A stretch of 64,000 bases of DNA from CAVXYG01 sp963706835 (GCA_963706835.1 CAVPOB010000003.1:248001-312000); one strand, 5' to 3'. Counted from the stretch's first letter, positions 45,876 through 54,769 are shown. Translations and numbers: made by a program. The notes: generated by a model not told the origin, from the sequence alone.

Positions 45876-46274
45876 ATGCCGACCACGCCCTACCAGGACT
45901 TCGGCGGTGAGGATTTCTTCACCGCGCTCGTGGCCGATTTCTACCGCGGCGTCGCCGAGGACCCGGTGCTGCGGCCGATGTATCCGGAAGCGGACCTCGG
46001 CCCGGCCGAACGGCGGCTGCGACTGTTCCTCATGCAGTACTGGGGCGGGCCGGGCACCTACAGCGAAGAGCGGGGCCATCCCCGGCTGCGGATGCGGCAC
46101 GCCCCGTTCCCCGTCGATGAGGATGCCCGCGACCGATGGCTGGCCCACATGCGCCAGGCACTGGACGCCCGGCAACTCCCGGCCGATCTCGACGACCAGA
46201 TGTGGCGGTACCTGGAGTCCGCGGCGCACGCGATGGTCAATGTCGCGCCACCGGGGTGGCTCGGCAGGACGTGA
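45876..46274 (+). CDS. glbO: Truncated haemoglobin, group II (trHbO)
   Basis: Haem protein that binds O2 with high affinity and is often tied to respiration or NO/peroxide defence. 132 residues. The group-II fingerprint sits at the same numbers as I recall for M. tuberculosis GlbO: Tyr23 (B10), Tyr36 (CD1), proximal His75 (F8, in LRMRHAPFPV) and Trp88 (G8). YWGGPGTYSEERGHPRLRMR is the family signature. It lies 59 bp upstream of the DabB-DabA gene, but that gene has its own promoter. Confidence 0.93.
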   Translation: MPTTPYQDFGGEDFFTALVADFYRGVAEDPVLRPMYPEADLGPAERRLRLFLMQYWGGPGTYSEERGHPRLRMRHAPFPVDEDARDRWLAHMRQALDARQLPADLDDQMWRYLESAAHAMVNVAPPGWLGRT

Positions 46275-46284
46275 TTCACGACAC

Positions 46285-46317
46285 ACTGCACATGAGTTGC
46301 AATACATGAAGTGCAGT
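46285..46317. promoter_or_regulatory. Inverted repeat ACTGCAC-N19-GTGCAGT over the dabBA promoter
   Basis: The arms at 46285-46291 and 46311-46317 are perfect 7 bp complements and bracket the -35 hexamer. A partial extra GTGCAGT-like copy overlaps the second arm (GTGCAGTGCAGT). The layout suits a dimeric repressor or activator. The regulator is not encoded next to it. Confidence 0.4.
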
Positions 46318-46327
46318 GCAGTATTCT
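46297..46327 (+). promoter_or_regulatory. Promoter of the DabB-DabA gene
   Basis: -35 TTGCAA (46297-46302), a 19 bp spacer, -10 TATTCT (46322-46327), then 6 nt to the ATG at 46334. Transcription would begin at or next to the A of the start codon (leaderless). There is no Shine-Dalgarno sequence before the ATG, which is consistent. The spacer is 1-2 bp longer than ideal. Confidence 0.55.
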
Positions 46328-46333
46328 GGCTTC

Positions 46334-49300
46334 ATGCTTCTGCGCCTACCTGTCGCTCTTGCCGCGGTCCTGCTCGTCGTCGGCGTCGGCTCGCTCACCT
46401 CGGCCGCGTTCCTGCAGCCCTGGAGGTGGACCTGGCTCCAGGCCGACCTGCTGGGCACCTCCGCCACCATCGGGCTGTCCTTCGACGCGGTGTCGGCGAT
46501 CCTGCTGACCTTCATCGCCGGACTCGCCCTCATCACGGCGGAGTACGCCCGCCGCAATCTGCGCGGCCAAGCGCGGCTGCCCAGGTTCGCGGCGCTGCAC
46601 AGCACCGCAACCGCGTCGCTGGCGCTGCTGGTGACCGGTGCCAGCCTGCCGCTGGTGGCACTGGGATGGACGATCAGCGGGCTGGCCATCGCGGCGCTCG
46701 TCGGGCACCGGGGCACTGCCTCGGCCCAGCGGGCAGCCGGCTACGTGCGGCGCAACCTGCTGCGCTCCGACGCGCTGCTGTGGACGGCGCTGGCTGTCGC
46801 GGCCGTGACGCTGCCCAGCCTCGACCGTGCCGACCTTGCCGACTCGGTGGCATCGGCACCGGCCGGCGGGGTCACGCTGCTCGCGCTGCTGCTGGTGGGC
46901 GCCGCCGTCATCCGCTCGGCGCTGTTCCCCGCGCACCGGTGGCTGTTCGAAACCGCTGAGGCGCCTAGTCCGGTCTCCGCCCTGCTGCACGCCGGTGTGG
47001 TCAACGCCGTGGGCCTCATCGGGGCGCTGGCCTGGCCGATCTTCGCCGCCTCGGCGTTGGCGCGCGCCAGCCTCATTCTGGTCGGCGCCGCGACCGCGGT
47101 CGGACTCACCATCGCCGGCCGGTACCGGGCGGACCTGAAGGGCCGGCTCGCCGCCTCGACCAGCGCCCAGATGGGCTACCTGGCCATCCAGGTCGGCATC
47201 GGGCTGCCCGCAGCCGGCCTGCTGCACGTCATCGGGCACGGCAGCTACAAGGCGTACCTGTTCCTCCGGGCCGGGGGCGCCATCACCCGGTCGCGGGAGG
47301 CGATGGACGTCTCCGCCGCTCCCGCCCGCCCGTGGAAGCTGGCGGTCGCCGCCGCCACGGCTGGCGCCGGCACCGCGCTCGGTCTGAGCGTGTGGTCGGA
47401 CGTGCCGCTGGCAGACCTGCTGCCGGTGGCGGCGGCCGCCACAGCAACCGTCGTCGCGGCCATCGCAGTCCTTCGCCCCGGCCAGCTCGCCGGCATCGTG
47501 TCGCGGTCGGCAGTGGTGATCGCCCTGGTCGGCCTGGCTGCGCTGCAGGCCGCCTACTTGGCGGTGCTCGATGTCTGGCAGACCGGCCTGCCGGGACTGG
47601 CGGGAGCGGCCGAGGTCTGGTCGAACATCGCGCTGGCGGCATGGTTCGGCCTGCTGGGCCTCGCCGTGCTGGTCGCCATCGGGATGCCGCGCCTGCTCGA
47701 CCAGGGGCGTCTGCCGCGGGTGCGCGCCCGCATCGGCGCGGCGTCGCTGCGTCCCGGGGACACCGTCCCGGCCCGCTGGCTGTCCGATCGCCCGTCGTTG
47801 CCGGACGGCGAACCGGCCGGCATGGCCGACGCCGCCGTCGCCGTCGCCCTGCCGGTGGTGGGTCCCGGATGGCCGCTGCACAGCGTGGTCGCCGCGAATC
47901 CCCTGGCCGGCCTGCAGGACCTCCATGTGCGCGACGCGGGCCGGATCGCGGCGCAGACCTGGGGTGCCCGCACCATGCCGGACCGGCAGCACTTCCGGCA
48001 GGCGCTGGCGGCGGGCCGGATCACCGAGGCGGACCTGCGTGCCGCCGCCGCAGCGGTCGGCGGGGTGGCGGGCGAGTACGAGGCGGACCTGGTCGTCGAT
48101 GCGCTGCTCGCCGTCGATGAGGCGGGGCAGGCACCAGCGCTGCTGCGCTCCGCCGTGGCCGGGCAGTTGCGGCACCTCCCCCAGGACGCACTGGGGTCGC
48201 TCAACGCTGCCGCGGCGGGCGCCGCCACGGTTCGGACCCTGACCGAGCGCTGGGACGCCGGCAGCCACCTCAACGGCACCAGTCTCACCGAGATCGCCGA
48301 CGGTCATGCCGCCACCTGGCTGCTGGACCTGCTCGTCGGCGACACCGGGGCCGAGGCGCCCGGGCAGTTGTGGCGCGCGTGGGCGGCCCGCGTCTCTACC
48401 CCCGGCATGGATGGCCGCCTCGGCGTGCCCGGGTTCGGATCGGCCGTGCAGGCACTGCCGGCAGCACCGGTTGCCGCCTTGTCGGTGCTGCTGAGCGATG
48501 TTCCGGCAACCGAGCACATCGGCTACCTGGGACGGCTCCTGGCCCGCAACCCCGGGTGGTCCTCGCATCTGGCCTGGCGCGCGGAGTCCGGGGGTGCGGA
48601 TCTGCGGCCGGACCTGCTGGCGATCCGCGCGGCCTACGACGTCCTCCTGGCGCGCGCGGTCGCCGGGCCCCAGGCGCCTCAGCCGGACGCCCCGACCGCC
48701 GCGGCCTCCCAGTCCGTCATCTCGGCCACCGCATCGGTGCTGCACCGGATGGGTCGGGATCGCGACGAGGTGCTGGCCATGGCGCCCGGCGAGCTCCACG
48801 GCGTCGCCCGCCTCGCCTGCGCGACAGCCGGGCCCGCCGGCGATGCCATCTGGCAGGCCGCCTACGAGCAGCGCTACCGCAACCGGCTCCTGGACCGCAT
48901 CCAGACCCGGACCGCGGCCGGCCCGGAGCACACGGTCTCCCCGCAGGTGCATGTGGCCATGTGCATCGATGTGCGCTCGGAGCGGCTGCGCCGGCACCTG
49001 GAGGCCGATCCGGCCGTGGCCACCTACGGCTTCGCCGGATTCTTCGGTCTGCCGCTGCGGCATCGACCCAGCGCCGGCGCCGCCTCGGATCAGTGCCCGG
49101 TGCTGATCGCTCCCAGCGCCGAGCTGTCCGAGCGCCTGCACGACCTGCCGGGACGCCACGCGACCGCCCGACTGCTGGGCGCCGGTGCGCTGTCCGCGAC
49201 CAGCGCCACCGGCACCCCGTTCGCGGTGGCCGAGGCCGCGGCGCCGGTGACCGTTCCGCTGGCCGCGGCCCAGACGCTGGCGCCGCGGACCTGGCGGCGC

Positions 49301-50482
49301 GTGCGGGACTGGTGGCGGGGCCCGGCCACGACCGGGCTGCGGGGCGAGCTGGCCATCGACGCGGCGATGGACCTCGGGCAGCAGATCGACGCGGCCCACG
49401 GCTTCCTGCATGCCATCGGACAGCACGAGATGCACGGCTCGCTGCTGGTCGTGGCCGGTCACGGGTCGACCATGGAGAACAACGCCTTCGCCGCCGCGTA
49501 CCAGTGCGGCGCGTGCGGGGGCAACAGCGGCGCCATCAACGCCCGCGTCATGGCCGAGCTGCTCAACCGGCCGCAGGTGCGGGCCGGCCTGGCCGAGCGC
49601 GGCGTGATCCTCGCGACGCAGTTGATGGCCGTGCCCGCGGTGCACCAGACCACCACGGATGCGCTGGTCATCGACGAGGCGGACGTGCCGCCCGGTGCGG
49701 CCGCGGCGGTGGCTGCCTTCGGATCGGTCGCCGCGGCGGCGCAAGAGGCCGCAGCGAGCGAACGGGTCGCCACGCTGCCCGGGGGTCGCGCCGACGCCGC
49801 CCTGGCGGACGTGGCGCGGCGCGCCTCGGACTGGGCGGAGGCGACGCCGGAATGGGGCCTGGCCGGCAACGCGCTCTTCGTGGCCGGGCCGCGCTGGATG
49901 ACGCGCGGGCTGAACCTGCGGGGCAGGGCGTTCCTGCACTCCTACGACCCCGAACTCGATGGCGACGGCTCGGTGCTGGCGACGATCCTGACCGCCCCGA
50001 TGGTGGTCGCCCACTGGATCAACAGCCAGTACTACGCCAGCACCGTGGACCCGGAGCGCTTCGGGGCCGGGGACAAGACCACGCACAACGCGGTCTCGGA
50101 CTTCGCGGTGCTGTCCGGCGCCCACGGCGACCTGCGGGTCGGCCTGCCGTGGCAGGGGCTGCTCGACACCGATCCGGCCGCTGGACCGGCCACGATCGGG
50201 CACGAGCCAATGCGCCTGCAGGCGGTCATCTACGCCTCCTCCGAGGCGGTGCAGCAGGTGCTGCTGGCGCATCCGGAGGTCGCGCGCCTGGTGACCGGCG
50301 AATGGCTGTCGCTGGCCGTCATCGAACCGGTCGGCGCGCGAGTGCTGCGGCTGGCGCCGGACCTGACCTGGCAGGAGTGGGACAGCGACCCGCTGGGCAT
50401 TGCCGCGGCGGACCTGGCGCCAGCCCCGGTCGCCGTCCTGCGTCGCGACAGCAGTGCGACGGGCGGCAGAATGCCGGCATGA
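46334..50482 (+). CDS. dabBA: DabB-DabA fusion: predicted one-polypeptide inorganic carbon transporter
   Basis: 1382 residues, no frameshift. Residues 1 to ~480 are a NuoL/MrpA-like proton-channel domain with a dozen or more helices (DabB): LFPAHRWLFETAEAPSPVSA, LLHAGVVNAVGL and HGSYKAYLFLRAGG match the H+-conducting subunit signature. After a linker, residues ~505-1382 are DabA (DUF2309/UPF0753): WPLHSVVAANPLAG at its start, then the beta-carbonic-anhydrase-like metal site Cys877-x-Asp879 (AMCIDVRSE), His1043 (AGHGSTMENN) and Cys1058 (QCGACGG). The His-to-Cys spacing of 15 equals that of H524/C539 in Halothiobacillus DabA as I recall it. DAB complexes use the proton gradient to drive one-way CO2 hydration and so accumulate bicarbonate. 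The two subunits are normally separate genes, dabB then dabA; here they are fused in that order. The stop overlaps the next gene (ATGA). Confidence 0.92.
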   Translation: MLLRLPVALAAVLLVVGVGSLTSAAFLQPWRWTWLQADLLGTSATIGLSFDAVSAILLTFIAGLALITAEYARRNLRGQARLPRFAALHSTATASLALLVTGASLPLVALGWTISGLAIAALVGHRGTASAQRAAGYVRRNLLRSDALLWTALAVAAVTLPSLDRADLADSVASAPAGGVTLLALLLVGAAVIRSALFPAHRWLFETAEAPSPVSALLHAGVVNAVGLIGALAWPIFAASALARASLILVGAATAVGLTIAGRYRADLKGRLAASTSAQMGYLAIQVGIGLPAAGLLHVIGHGSYKAYLFLRAGGAITRSREAMDVSAAPARPWKLAVAAATAGAGTALGLSVWSDVPLADLLPVAAAATATVVAAIAVLRPGQLAGIVSRSAVVIALVGLAALQAAYLAVLDVWQTGLPGLAGAAEVWSNIALAAWFGLLGLAVLVAIGMPRLLDQGRLPRVRARIGAASLRPGDTVPARWLSDRPSLPDGEPAGMADAAVAVALPVVGPGWPLHSVVAANPLAGLQDLHVRDAGRIAAQTWGARTMPDRQHFRQALAAGRITEADLRAAAAAVGGVAGEYEADLVVDALLAVDEAGQAPALLRSAVAGQLRHLPQDALGSLNAAAAGAATVRTLTERWDAGSHLNGTSLTEIADGHAATWLLDLLVGDTGAEAPGQLWRAWAARVSTPGMDGRLGVPGFGSAVQALPAAPVAALSVLLSDVPATEHIGYLGRLLARNPGWSSHLAWRAESGGADLRPDLLAIRAAYDVLLARAVAGPQAPQPDAPTAAASQSVISATASVLHRMGRDRDEVLAMAPGELHGVARLACATAGPAGDAIWQAAYEQRYRNRLLDRIQTRTAAGPEHTVSPQVHVAMCIDVRSERLRRHLEADPAVATYGFAGFFGLPLRHRPSAGAASDQCPVLIAPSAELSERLHDLPGRHATARLLGAGALSATSATGTPFAVAEAAAPVTVPLAAAQTLAPRTWRRVRDWWRGPATTGLRGELAIDAAMDLGQQIDAAHGFLHAIGQHEMHGSLLVVAGHGSTMENNAFAAAYQCGACGGNSGAINARVMAELLNRPQVRAGLAERGVILATQLMAVPAVHQTTTDALVIDEADVPPGAAAAVAAFGSVAAAAQEAAASERVATLPGGRADAALADVARRASDWAEATPEWGLAGNALFVAGPRWMTRGLNLRGRAFLHSYDPELDGDGSVLATILTAPMVVAHWINSQYYASTVDPERFGAGDKTTHNAVSDFAVLSGAHGDLRVGLPWQGLLDTDPAAGPATIGHEPMRLQAVIYASSEAVQQVLLAHPEVARLVTGEWLSLAVIEPVGARVLRLAPDLTWQEWDSDPLGIAAADLAPAPVAVLRRDSSATGGRMPA

Positions 50483-51366
50483 CCCGAATCACCCGGATCA
50501 AGCGGCCGGCCCCGACCGCAGAGCTCTATGCGAGGGCTGCGGCGGGGTCGGTCCTGCCGGGGTCGGTGTGGGGCGGTGGCTCGGAGATCCCCGACGAGGT
50601 GCTCGAGCAGGTCGTCGTCCCGGACCGCGCCGAACTGGCCGACTACAACACCGTCTGCGGATTCCGGACCACCGACTACCTTCCCGTCACCTACCCGCAT
50701 GTCCTGGGGTTTCCGATGGCGCTGCAGCTGATGACGAGTCGGTCCTTCCCGCTGCCGGCGCTTGGAATGGTCCACGTCAGCAACACCATCACGGTCCACC
50801 GCGAGGTGCCCGCCGATGAGGCGCTCACGATCCGCGTGTATGCCCGCGGGCCGTTCCCGCACCGCCGCGGCGCCGAAGTCGACCTGGTGACCGAGGCTCG
50901 GCACGGCGATGAGGTGCTGTGGGAGGAAGCCAGCACCTATCTCAGCCGGGGTTCGACCATCGCCGAAGGCCGCGACGAGACGCAACGGCCACCGCTGTCC
51001 TTCCCGGTGCCCACGGCCGAGGCCTATGCGCGCGAGGCGCGGATCGCCGGGGACATCGGCCGCCGCTACGGATCGGTCTCCGGCGATCGCAATCCGATCC
51101 ACCTGCATGCGCTGACCGCCCGCGCGTTCGGCTTCAAGCGGGCCATCGCCCACGGGATGTGGACCTTGGCGAACTCCCTGGCCGTGGCGGGGCTGCCGTA
51201 CCCGCCGCCGTACCGGGTCACGGCGGGCTTCCGCAAGCCGGTGTTCCTGCCGGCCACCGTCCGCCTGCTCACCGCCAGCGACCAGGGTCGGCTCCTGGTG
51301 TGGCTGACCGGTCCGACTGCCGAGACGGTGCACCTCGCGGCGGTCGTGGAGCAGCTGGACTCCTAG
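50479..51366 (+). CDS. MaoC-like double-hotdog dehydratase-domain protein
   Basis: 295 residues with two hotdog halves. The C-terminal half carries the hydratase motif GDRNPIHLHALTARAFGFKR, then AIAHGMW. The N-terminal half (FRTTDYLPVTYPHVLGFPMA, VHVSNTITVHREVPADE) is the degenerate partner. Members hydrate enoyl-thioesters in fatty-acid or polyketide metabolism; the substrate here is unknown. The ATG overlaps the dabBA stop, so it is translationally coupled to the carbon pump, a pairing I cannot explain. The 3' end overlaps the convergent thioesterase gene by 4 bp. Confidence 0.85.
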   Translation: MTRITRIKRPAPTAELYARAAAGSVLPGSVWGGGSEIPDEVLEQVVVPDRAELADYNTVCGFRTTDYLPVTYPHVLGFPMALQLMTSRSFPLPALGMVHVSNTITVHREVPADEALTIRVYARGPFPHRRGAEVDLVTEARHGDEVLWEEASTYLSRGSTIAEGRDETQRPPLSFPVPTAEAYAREARIAGDIGRRYGSVSGDRNPIHLHALTARAFGFKRAIAHGMWTLANSLAVAGLPYPPPYRVTAGFRKPVFLPATVRLLTASDQGRLLVWLTGPTAETVHLAAVVEQLDS

Positions 51367-51791
51367 GCCGCGAGATAGGCCCGGAGCCGGGCACGCATCT
51401 CGGCCGGCAACGCAACCGAGGTCCCGGCGGCCGGGTCGATCGCGACGACCACGGTGCGGGCGGCGGCCACGATCTGCCCATCGGGATCGACGATGACGTT
51501 GCCGAGCGTGAAGGATGACCTGCCGATCCGTTCCACCCAGATGCGGACGGTGACCGGTTGCATCGAGTACTGCAGGGGGCGCAGGTAGTCGATCTCGTGC
51601 CGAGCGGCGAGGAAGCCGACGCTGTAGTCCCCGCGGGGGCGCAGTTCGTGGAAGAACTGCACCCGGGCTTCTTCGAGCAACTGCAGGAACGTGACGTTGT
51701 TGATGTGGCCGAGGCTGTCCATGTCGCCCCAGCGCAGGCCGATGCTCGCCGTGTGCGTATAGGCCGGAACGACCGGCTCGCGGCTGCTCAT
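51363..51791 (-). CDS. Acyl-CoA thioesterase, 4HBT hotdog family
   Basis: 142 residues from the ATG at 51789-51791 (MSSREPVVPAYTHTASIGLR). The YbgC/FcbC-type motif WGDMDSLGHINNVTFLQLLE contains the catalytic Asp, followed by ARHEIDYLRPLQY and VERIGRSSFTLGNVIV. It hydrolyses acyl-CoA or acyl-ACP. The start overlaps the ettA stop by ATGA. In mycobacteria a thioesterase likewise neighbours the ettA homologue. Confidence 0.88.
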   Translation of the reverse strand: MSSREPVVPAYTHTASIGLRWGDMDSLGHINNVTFLQLLEEARVQFFHELRPRGDYSVGFLAARHEIDYLRPLQYSMQPVTVRIWVERIGRSSFTLGNVIVDPDGQIVAAARTVVVAIDPAAGTSVALPAEMRARLRAYLAA

Positions 51792-53485
51792 CCGCGCGTG
51801 AGCTTGCGGTAGGTGGCGCGATGGGGCCGCGCGGCCTCCACGCCGAGCCGCTCGACCTTGTTCTTCTCGTAGGAGTCGAAGTTGCCCTCGAACCAGAACC
51901 ACTGCGAGTCGCCCTCATAGGCGAGGATGTGCGTGGCCACGCGGTCCAGGAACCACCGGTCGTGGGACGTGATCACGGCGCAGCCGGGGAAATCGAGCAG
52001 CGCGTTCTCCAGGCTGCCCAGGGTCTCCACATCGAGGTCGTTGGTCGGCTCGTCCAGCAGCAGCAGATTGCCGCCCATCTTCAACGTGAGGGCCAGGTTC
52101 AGCCGGTTGCGCTCGCCGCCGGACAGCACCTTCGCCGGCTTCTGCTGGTCGGGGCCCTTGAACCCGAAGGCGCCGATGTAGGCGCGCGACGGCATCTCCA
52201 CCTTGCCCACCTTGATCCAGTCCAGGCCGTCGGAGACGATCTCCCACACGCTCTTGGTCGGATCCAGGCCGGCGCGGGACTGGTCCACATACGACAGCAC
52301 CACCGTCTCCCCCACCTTGATATCGCCGGAGGTCGGCAGTTCCGCCTTGTCGTCGCTGCCGCCGGCAGCCGCGGCCACGATCATCCGGAACAGCGTCGTC
52401 TTGCCCACCCCGTTCGGGCCGATAACGCCGACGATGCCGTTGCGCGGCAGGGTGAAGGACAGGTCATCGATGAGGATCCGGTCGTCGAACGCCTTCGTCA
52501 GGTGGGTGGCATCGACGACCAGGTTGCCCAGGCGGGGGCCGGGCGGGATCTGGATCTCCTCAAAGTCCAGCTTGCGGGTCTTCTCCGCCTCGCGCGCCAT
52601 CTCGTCGTAGCGGTCCAGGCGGGCGCGGCTCTTGGTCTGGCGGGCCTTGGCGTTGGACCGCACCCACTGCAACTCGTCCGCGAGCCGCCTCTTCATCTTG
52701 GCGTCCTTGGCGCCCTCCACCTTCAGCCGTGCCTGCTTCTTCTCCAGGTAGGTGGAGTAGTTGCCCTCGTAGGGGTAGGCGCGGCCGCGGTCGAGCTCAA
52801 GGATCCATTCGGCCACGTTGTCCAGGAAGTACCGGTCGTGGGTGATCCCCACGACGGTGCCCGGGTACTTCTCCAGGTGCTGCTCCAGCCACAGCACGCT
52901 CTCGGCGTCCAGATGGTTCGTGGGCTCGTCGAGCAGCAGCAGGTCCGGCTGCTGCAGCAGCAGCTTGCACAGCGCGACCCGGCGGCGCTCGCCGCCCGAC
53001 AGGACCGTCACGTCGGCGTCGGAGGGCGGGCAGCGCAGGGCGTCCATGGCCTGCTCGAGTTGGGAGTCCAGATCCCAGGCGTTCTTGTGGTCGATCTCCT
53101 CCTGCAGCACGCCCATCTCGGCCATGAGCGCGTCGAAGTCGGCGTCCGGCTCGGCCATGAGCGCGGAGATCTCGTTGAACCGGTCCACCTTGGCCTTGAT
53201 CCCGGCCACGCCCTCCTCGACGTTCTCCAGGACGGTCTTGTCGGGATCGAGCTCCGGCTCCTGCAGCAGGATGCCGACCGTGGCGCCCGGGGCGAGGGTG
53301 GCATCGCCGTTGGAGGGGTGGTCGAGGCCCGCCATGAGCTTCAGCAGACTCGACTTGCCCGCCCCGTTGGGGCCGACGACGCCGATCTTCGCCCCGGGCA
53401 GGAACGCCAGGGTCACGTCATCGAGGACGACCTTGTCGCCGTGGGCTTTCCGGGCTTTGCGCAACGTGTAGATGTATTCGGCCAC
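51788..53485 (-). CDS. ettA: Energy-dependent translational throttle protein EttA (ABC-F)
   Basis: ABC-F ATPase that binds the ribosomal E site and gates elongation by the ATP/ADP ratio. 565 residues, no membrane domain. Two ABC modules: GPNGAGKSS with LSGGERRRVAL and LLLLDEPTNHLDAESV; then GPNGVGKTT with LSGGERNRLNLA and LLLLDEPTNDLDVETL. Between them are an arm and a basic linker (KMKRRLADELQWVRSNAKAR). The GTG at 53483-53485 (VAEYIYTLRKARKAHGDKVV) lies 8 nt after a TACCCT hexamer. Nearly identical in layout to M. tuberculosis Rv2477c as I recall. Confidence 0.95.
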   Translation of the reverse strand: MAEYIYTLRKARKAHGDKVVLDDVTLAFLPGAKIGVVGPNGAGKSSLLKLMAGLDHPSNGDATLAPGATVGILLQEPELDPDKTVLENVEEGVAGIKAKVDRFNEISALMAEPDADFDALMAEMGVLQEEIDHKNAWDLDSQLEQAMDALRCPPSDADVTVLSGGERRRVALCKLLLQQPDLLLLDEPTNHLDAESVLWLEQHLEKYPGTVVGITHDRYFLDNVAEWILELDRGRAYPYEGNYSTYLEKKQARLKVEGAKDAKMKRRLADELQWVRSNAKARQTKSRARLDRYDEMAREAEKTRKLDFEEIQIPPGPRLGNLVVDATHLTKAFDDRILIDDLSFTLPRNGIVGVIGPNGVGKTTLFRMIVAAAAGGSDDKAELPTSGDIKVGETVVLSYVDQSRAGLDPTKSVWEIVSDGLDWIKVGKVEMPSRAYIGAFGFKGPDQQKPAKVLSGGERNRLNLALTLKMGGNLLLLDEPTNDLDVETLGSLENALLDFPGCAVITSHDRWFLDRVATHILAYEGDSQWFWFEGNFDSYEKNKVERLGVEAARPHRATYRKLTRG

Positions 53486-53545
53486 GAGTCCCAAGGGTAC
53501 CCGTGCTGGGAGGACCGCCACGCGCGACGATCAACGGCCCGTGGT

Positions 53546-53962
53546 TCAAGCCGCGACACCGGGGGTTCCGCTCTCGGCCTGCGGCAGCATGCCGTCCGGA
53601 TGCGAACCGGCCGCGGGGAGCCGGGCCAGGTCCAGGCCCAGCGCAGTCGCCTCGAGTTCGTTCGCCGAGCGCCTCGATGGCCCCGATGGGCTGTCGACGA
53701 CGTAGGTGCGGGTGCGCAGCCGGCCCTGCACGATCACCGGCGAGCCCTTGGCGAGCGTCGCCGCCGCGTTGCGGGCCGCGCCCTGCCAGCACCGCACGTC
53801 CAGGAACAGGCTGTCGCCCTTCACCAGCGCGCCGGCCTGCCGGTCGTAGCGACGGGACGTGCTGGCAACGCGGAACGTCGTGTACGGCACACCGTTGCGC
53901 GTCTGCGAACTTCTCGGGTCGGCGACCACGTTGCCGACCACGGTGACCACAACCTCATGCAT
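53546..53962 (-). CDS. ssb: Single-stranded DNA-binding protein, short paralogue
   Basis: OB-fold protein of 138 residues starting MHEVVVTVVGNVVADPRSSQ, with GAGGAGG upstream. TFRVASTSRRYDRQAGALVK, SLFLDVRCWQGAARNAAATL and KGSPVIVQGRLRTRTYVVDS cover the OB fold. The C-terminus lacks the acidic DDDIPF tip that recruits partners, which marks it as the accessory SSB of actinobacteria rather than the essential one. It lies upstream of ettA on the same strand, as in mycobacteria. Confidence 0.9.
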   Translation of the reverse strand: MHEVVVTVVGNVVADPRSSQTRNGVPYTTFRVASTSRRYDRQAGALVKGDSLFLDVRCWQGAARNAAATLAKGSPVIVQGRLRTRTYVVDSPSGPSRRSANELEATALGLDLARLPAAGSHPDGMLPQAESGTPGVAA

Positions 53963-54049
53963 GAGGACCTCCTCGTCAGGTGGCCCCACCATGCCCGCCG
54001 CCCGCGCGGCCAGACCCGGACCCGACGCCGGACTGTGGATGCAGCGTCT

Positions 54050-54769
54050 TCACCACAGGCCGGGAAACCGCCGCGGCTTGCGCAGGAACTCCCGCACAGC
54101 GGTGCGGCCTTGGTCGGCGATATGCGGACCATGGGTGAAGGCCGCGGTTGCGTACTCGACCTCCGCCAGGCGGTGCGCGGTCTGCTCCGTCATCGGCGCG
54201 CTGGTGCAGAAAGTGAGCACCGGCCAGCTGCGGCGCGACCACATGTTCCAGATCGCATCACCGGTAATGAGCGTGCCGGTCTCGGGGTGCAGCAGCGACA
54301 CGTGCCCGGGCGAATGGCCCGGGGTGTGCAGCACCCGCAGCCCGCCGGCGATGGGCAGCACCTCCCCATCGCTCAGCGTCCGCTCGACCGGGGCCGGGTC
54401 GCTGGCGGGGGTGCGCTTGAGCAGGCGGCCCAGAAGGGTCGAAGGGTCCAGCGGCGTACCCGCTCCGGTGCGCACGAACTCGGCGTCGTCCTCGTGGACC
54501 GTCGTACCGCGCCCGACAGCGGAGGCCATCTCACGGGCGCCGCCGGCGTGGTCGGAGTGCGCGTGGGTCAGCACGATGGTGGTCACGTCCTGCACCGAAG
54601 CTCCGATCTCCTCGATCGCGGCGATGATCCGCTTCGGCGCTCCCTTGACGCCGGTGTCGACCAGCGCCAGCGAGTCGTCGTCGTTGCGGAGCAGATAGGA
54701 GTTCACCAGGTCCATGGGCGCGGTCGGGACGCGCCAGATGCCCGGCGCGACGGGAATGGCTGCGGGCAT
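54050..54769 (-). CDS. MBL-fold metallo-hydrolase
   Basis: 239 residues. The metal motif THAHSDHAGG (His69, His71, Asp73, His74) is followed by HTPGHSPGHVSLL (~149) and TGDAIW (~170), the ligands of a dinuclear zinc site. Substrate unknown; glyoxalase-II-like or lactonase-like activity is possible. It ends HGPHIADQGR. The ATG at 54767-54769 stands exactly 6 nt after TAGCCT, with no Shine-Dalgarno sequence. Confidence 0.9.
   Translation of the reverse strand: MPAAIPVAPGIWRVPTAPMDLVNSYLLRNDDDSLALVDTGVKGAPKRIIAAIEEIGASVQDVTTIVLTHAHSDHAGGAREMASAVGRGTTVHEDDAEFVRTGAGTPLDPSTLLGRLLKRTPASDPAPVERTLSDGEVLPIAGGLRVLHTPGHSPGHVSLLHPETGTLITGDAIWNMWSRRSWPVLTFCTSAPMTEQTAHRLAEVEYATAAFTHGPHIADQGRTAVREFLRKPRRFPGLW

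Noticed and set aside
46346..50272. A 1308-codon open frame on the minus strand opposite dabBA
   Set aside because: It mirrors the codon structure of the real gene in GC-rich DNA: low-complexity His/Gly/Arg/Gln-rich sequence, no domain, no RBS. The plus strand carries recognisable DabB and DabA motifs.
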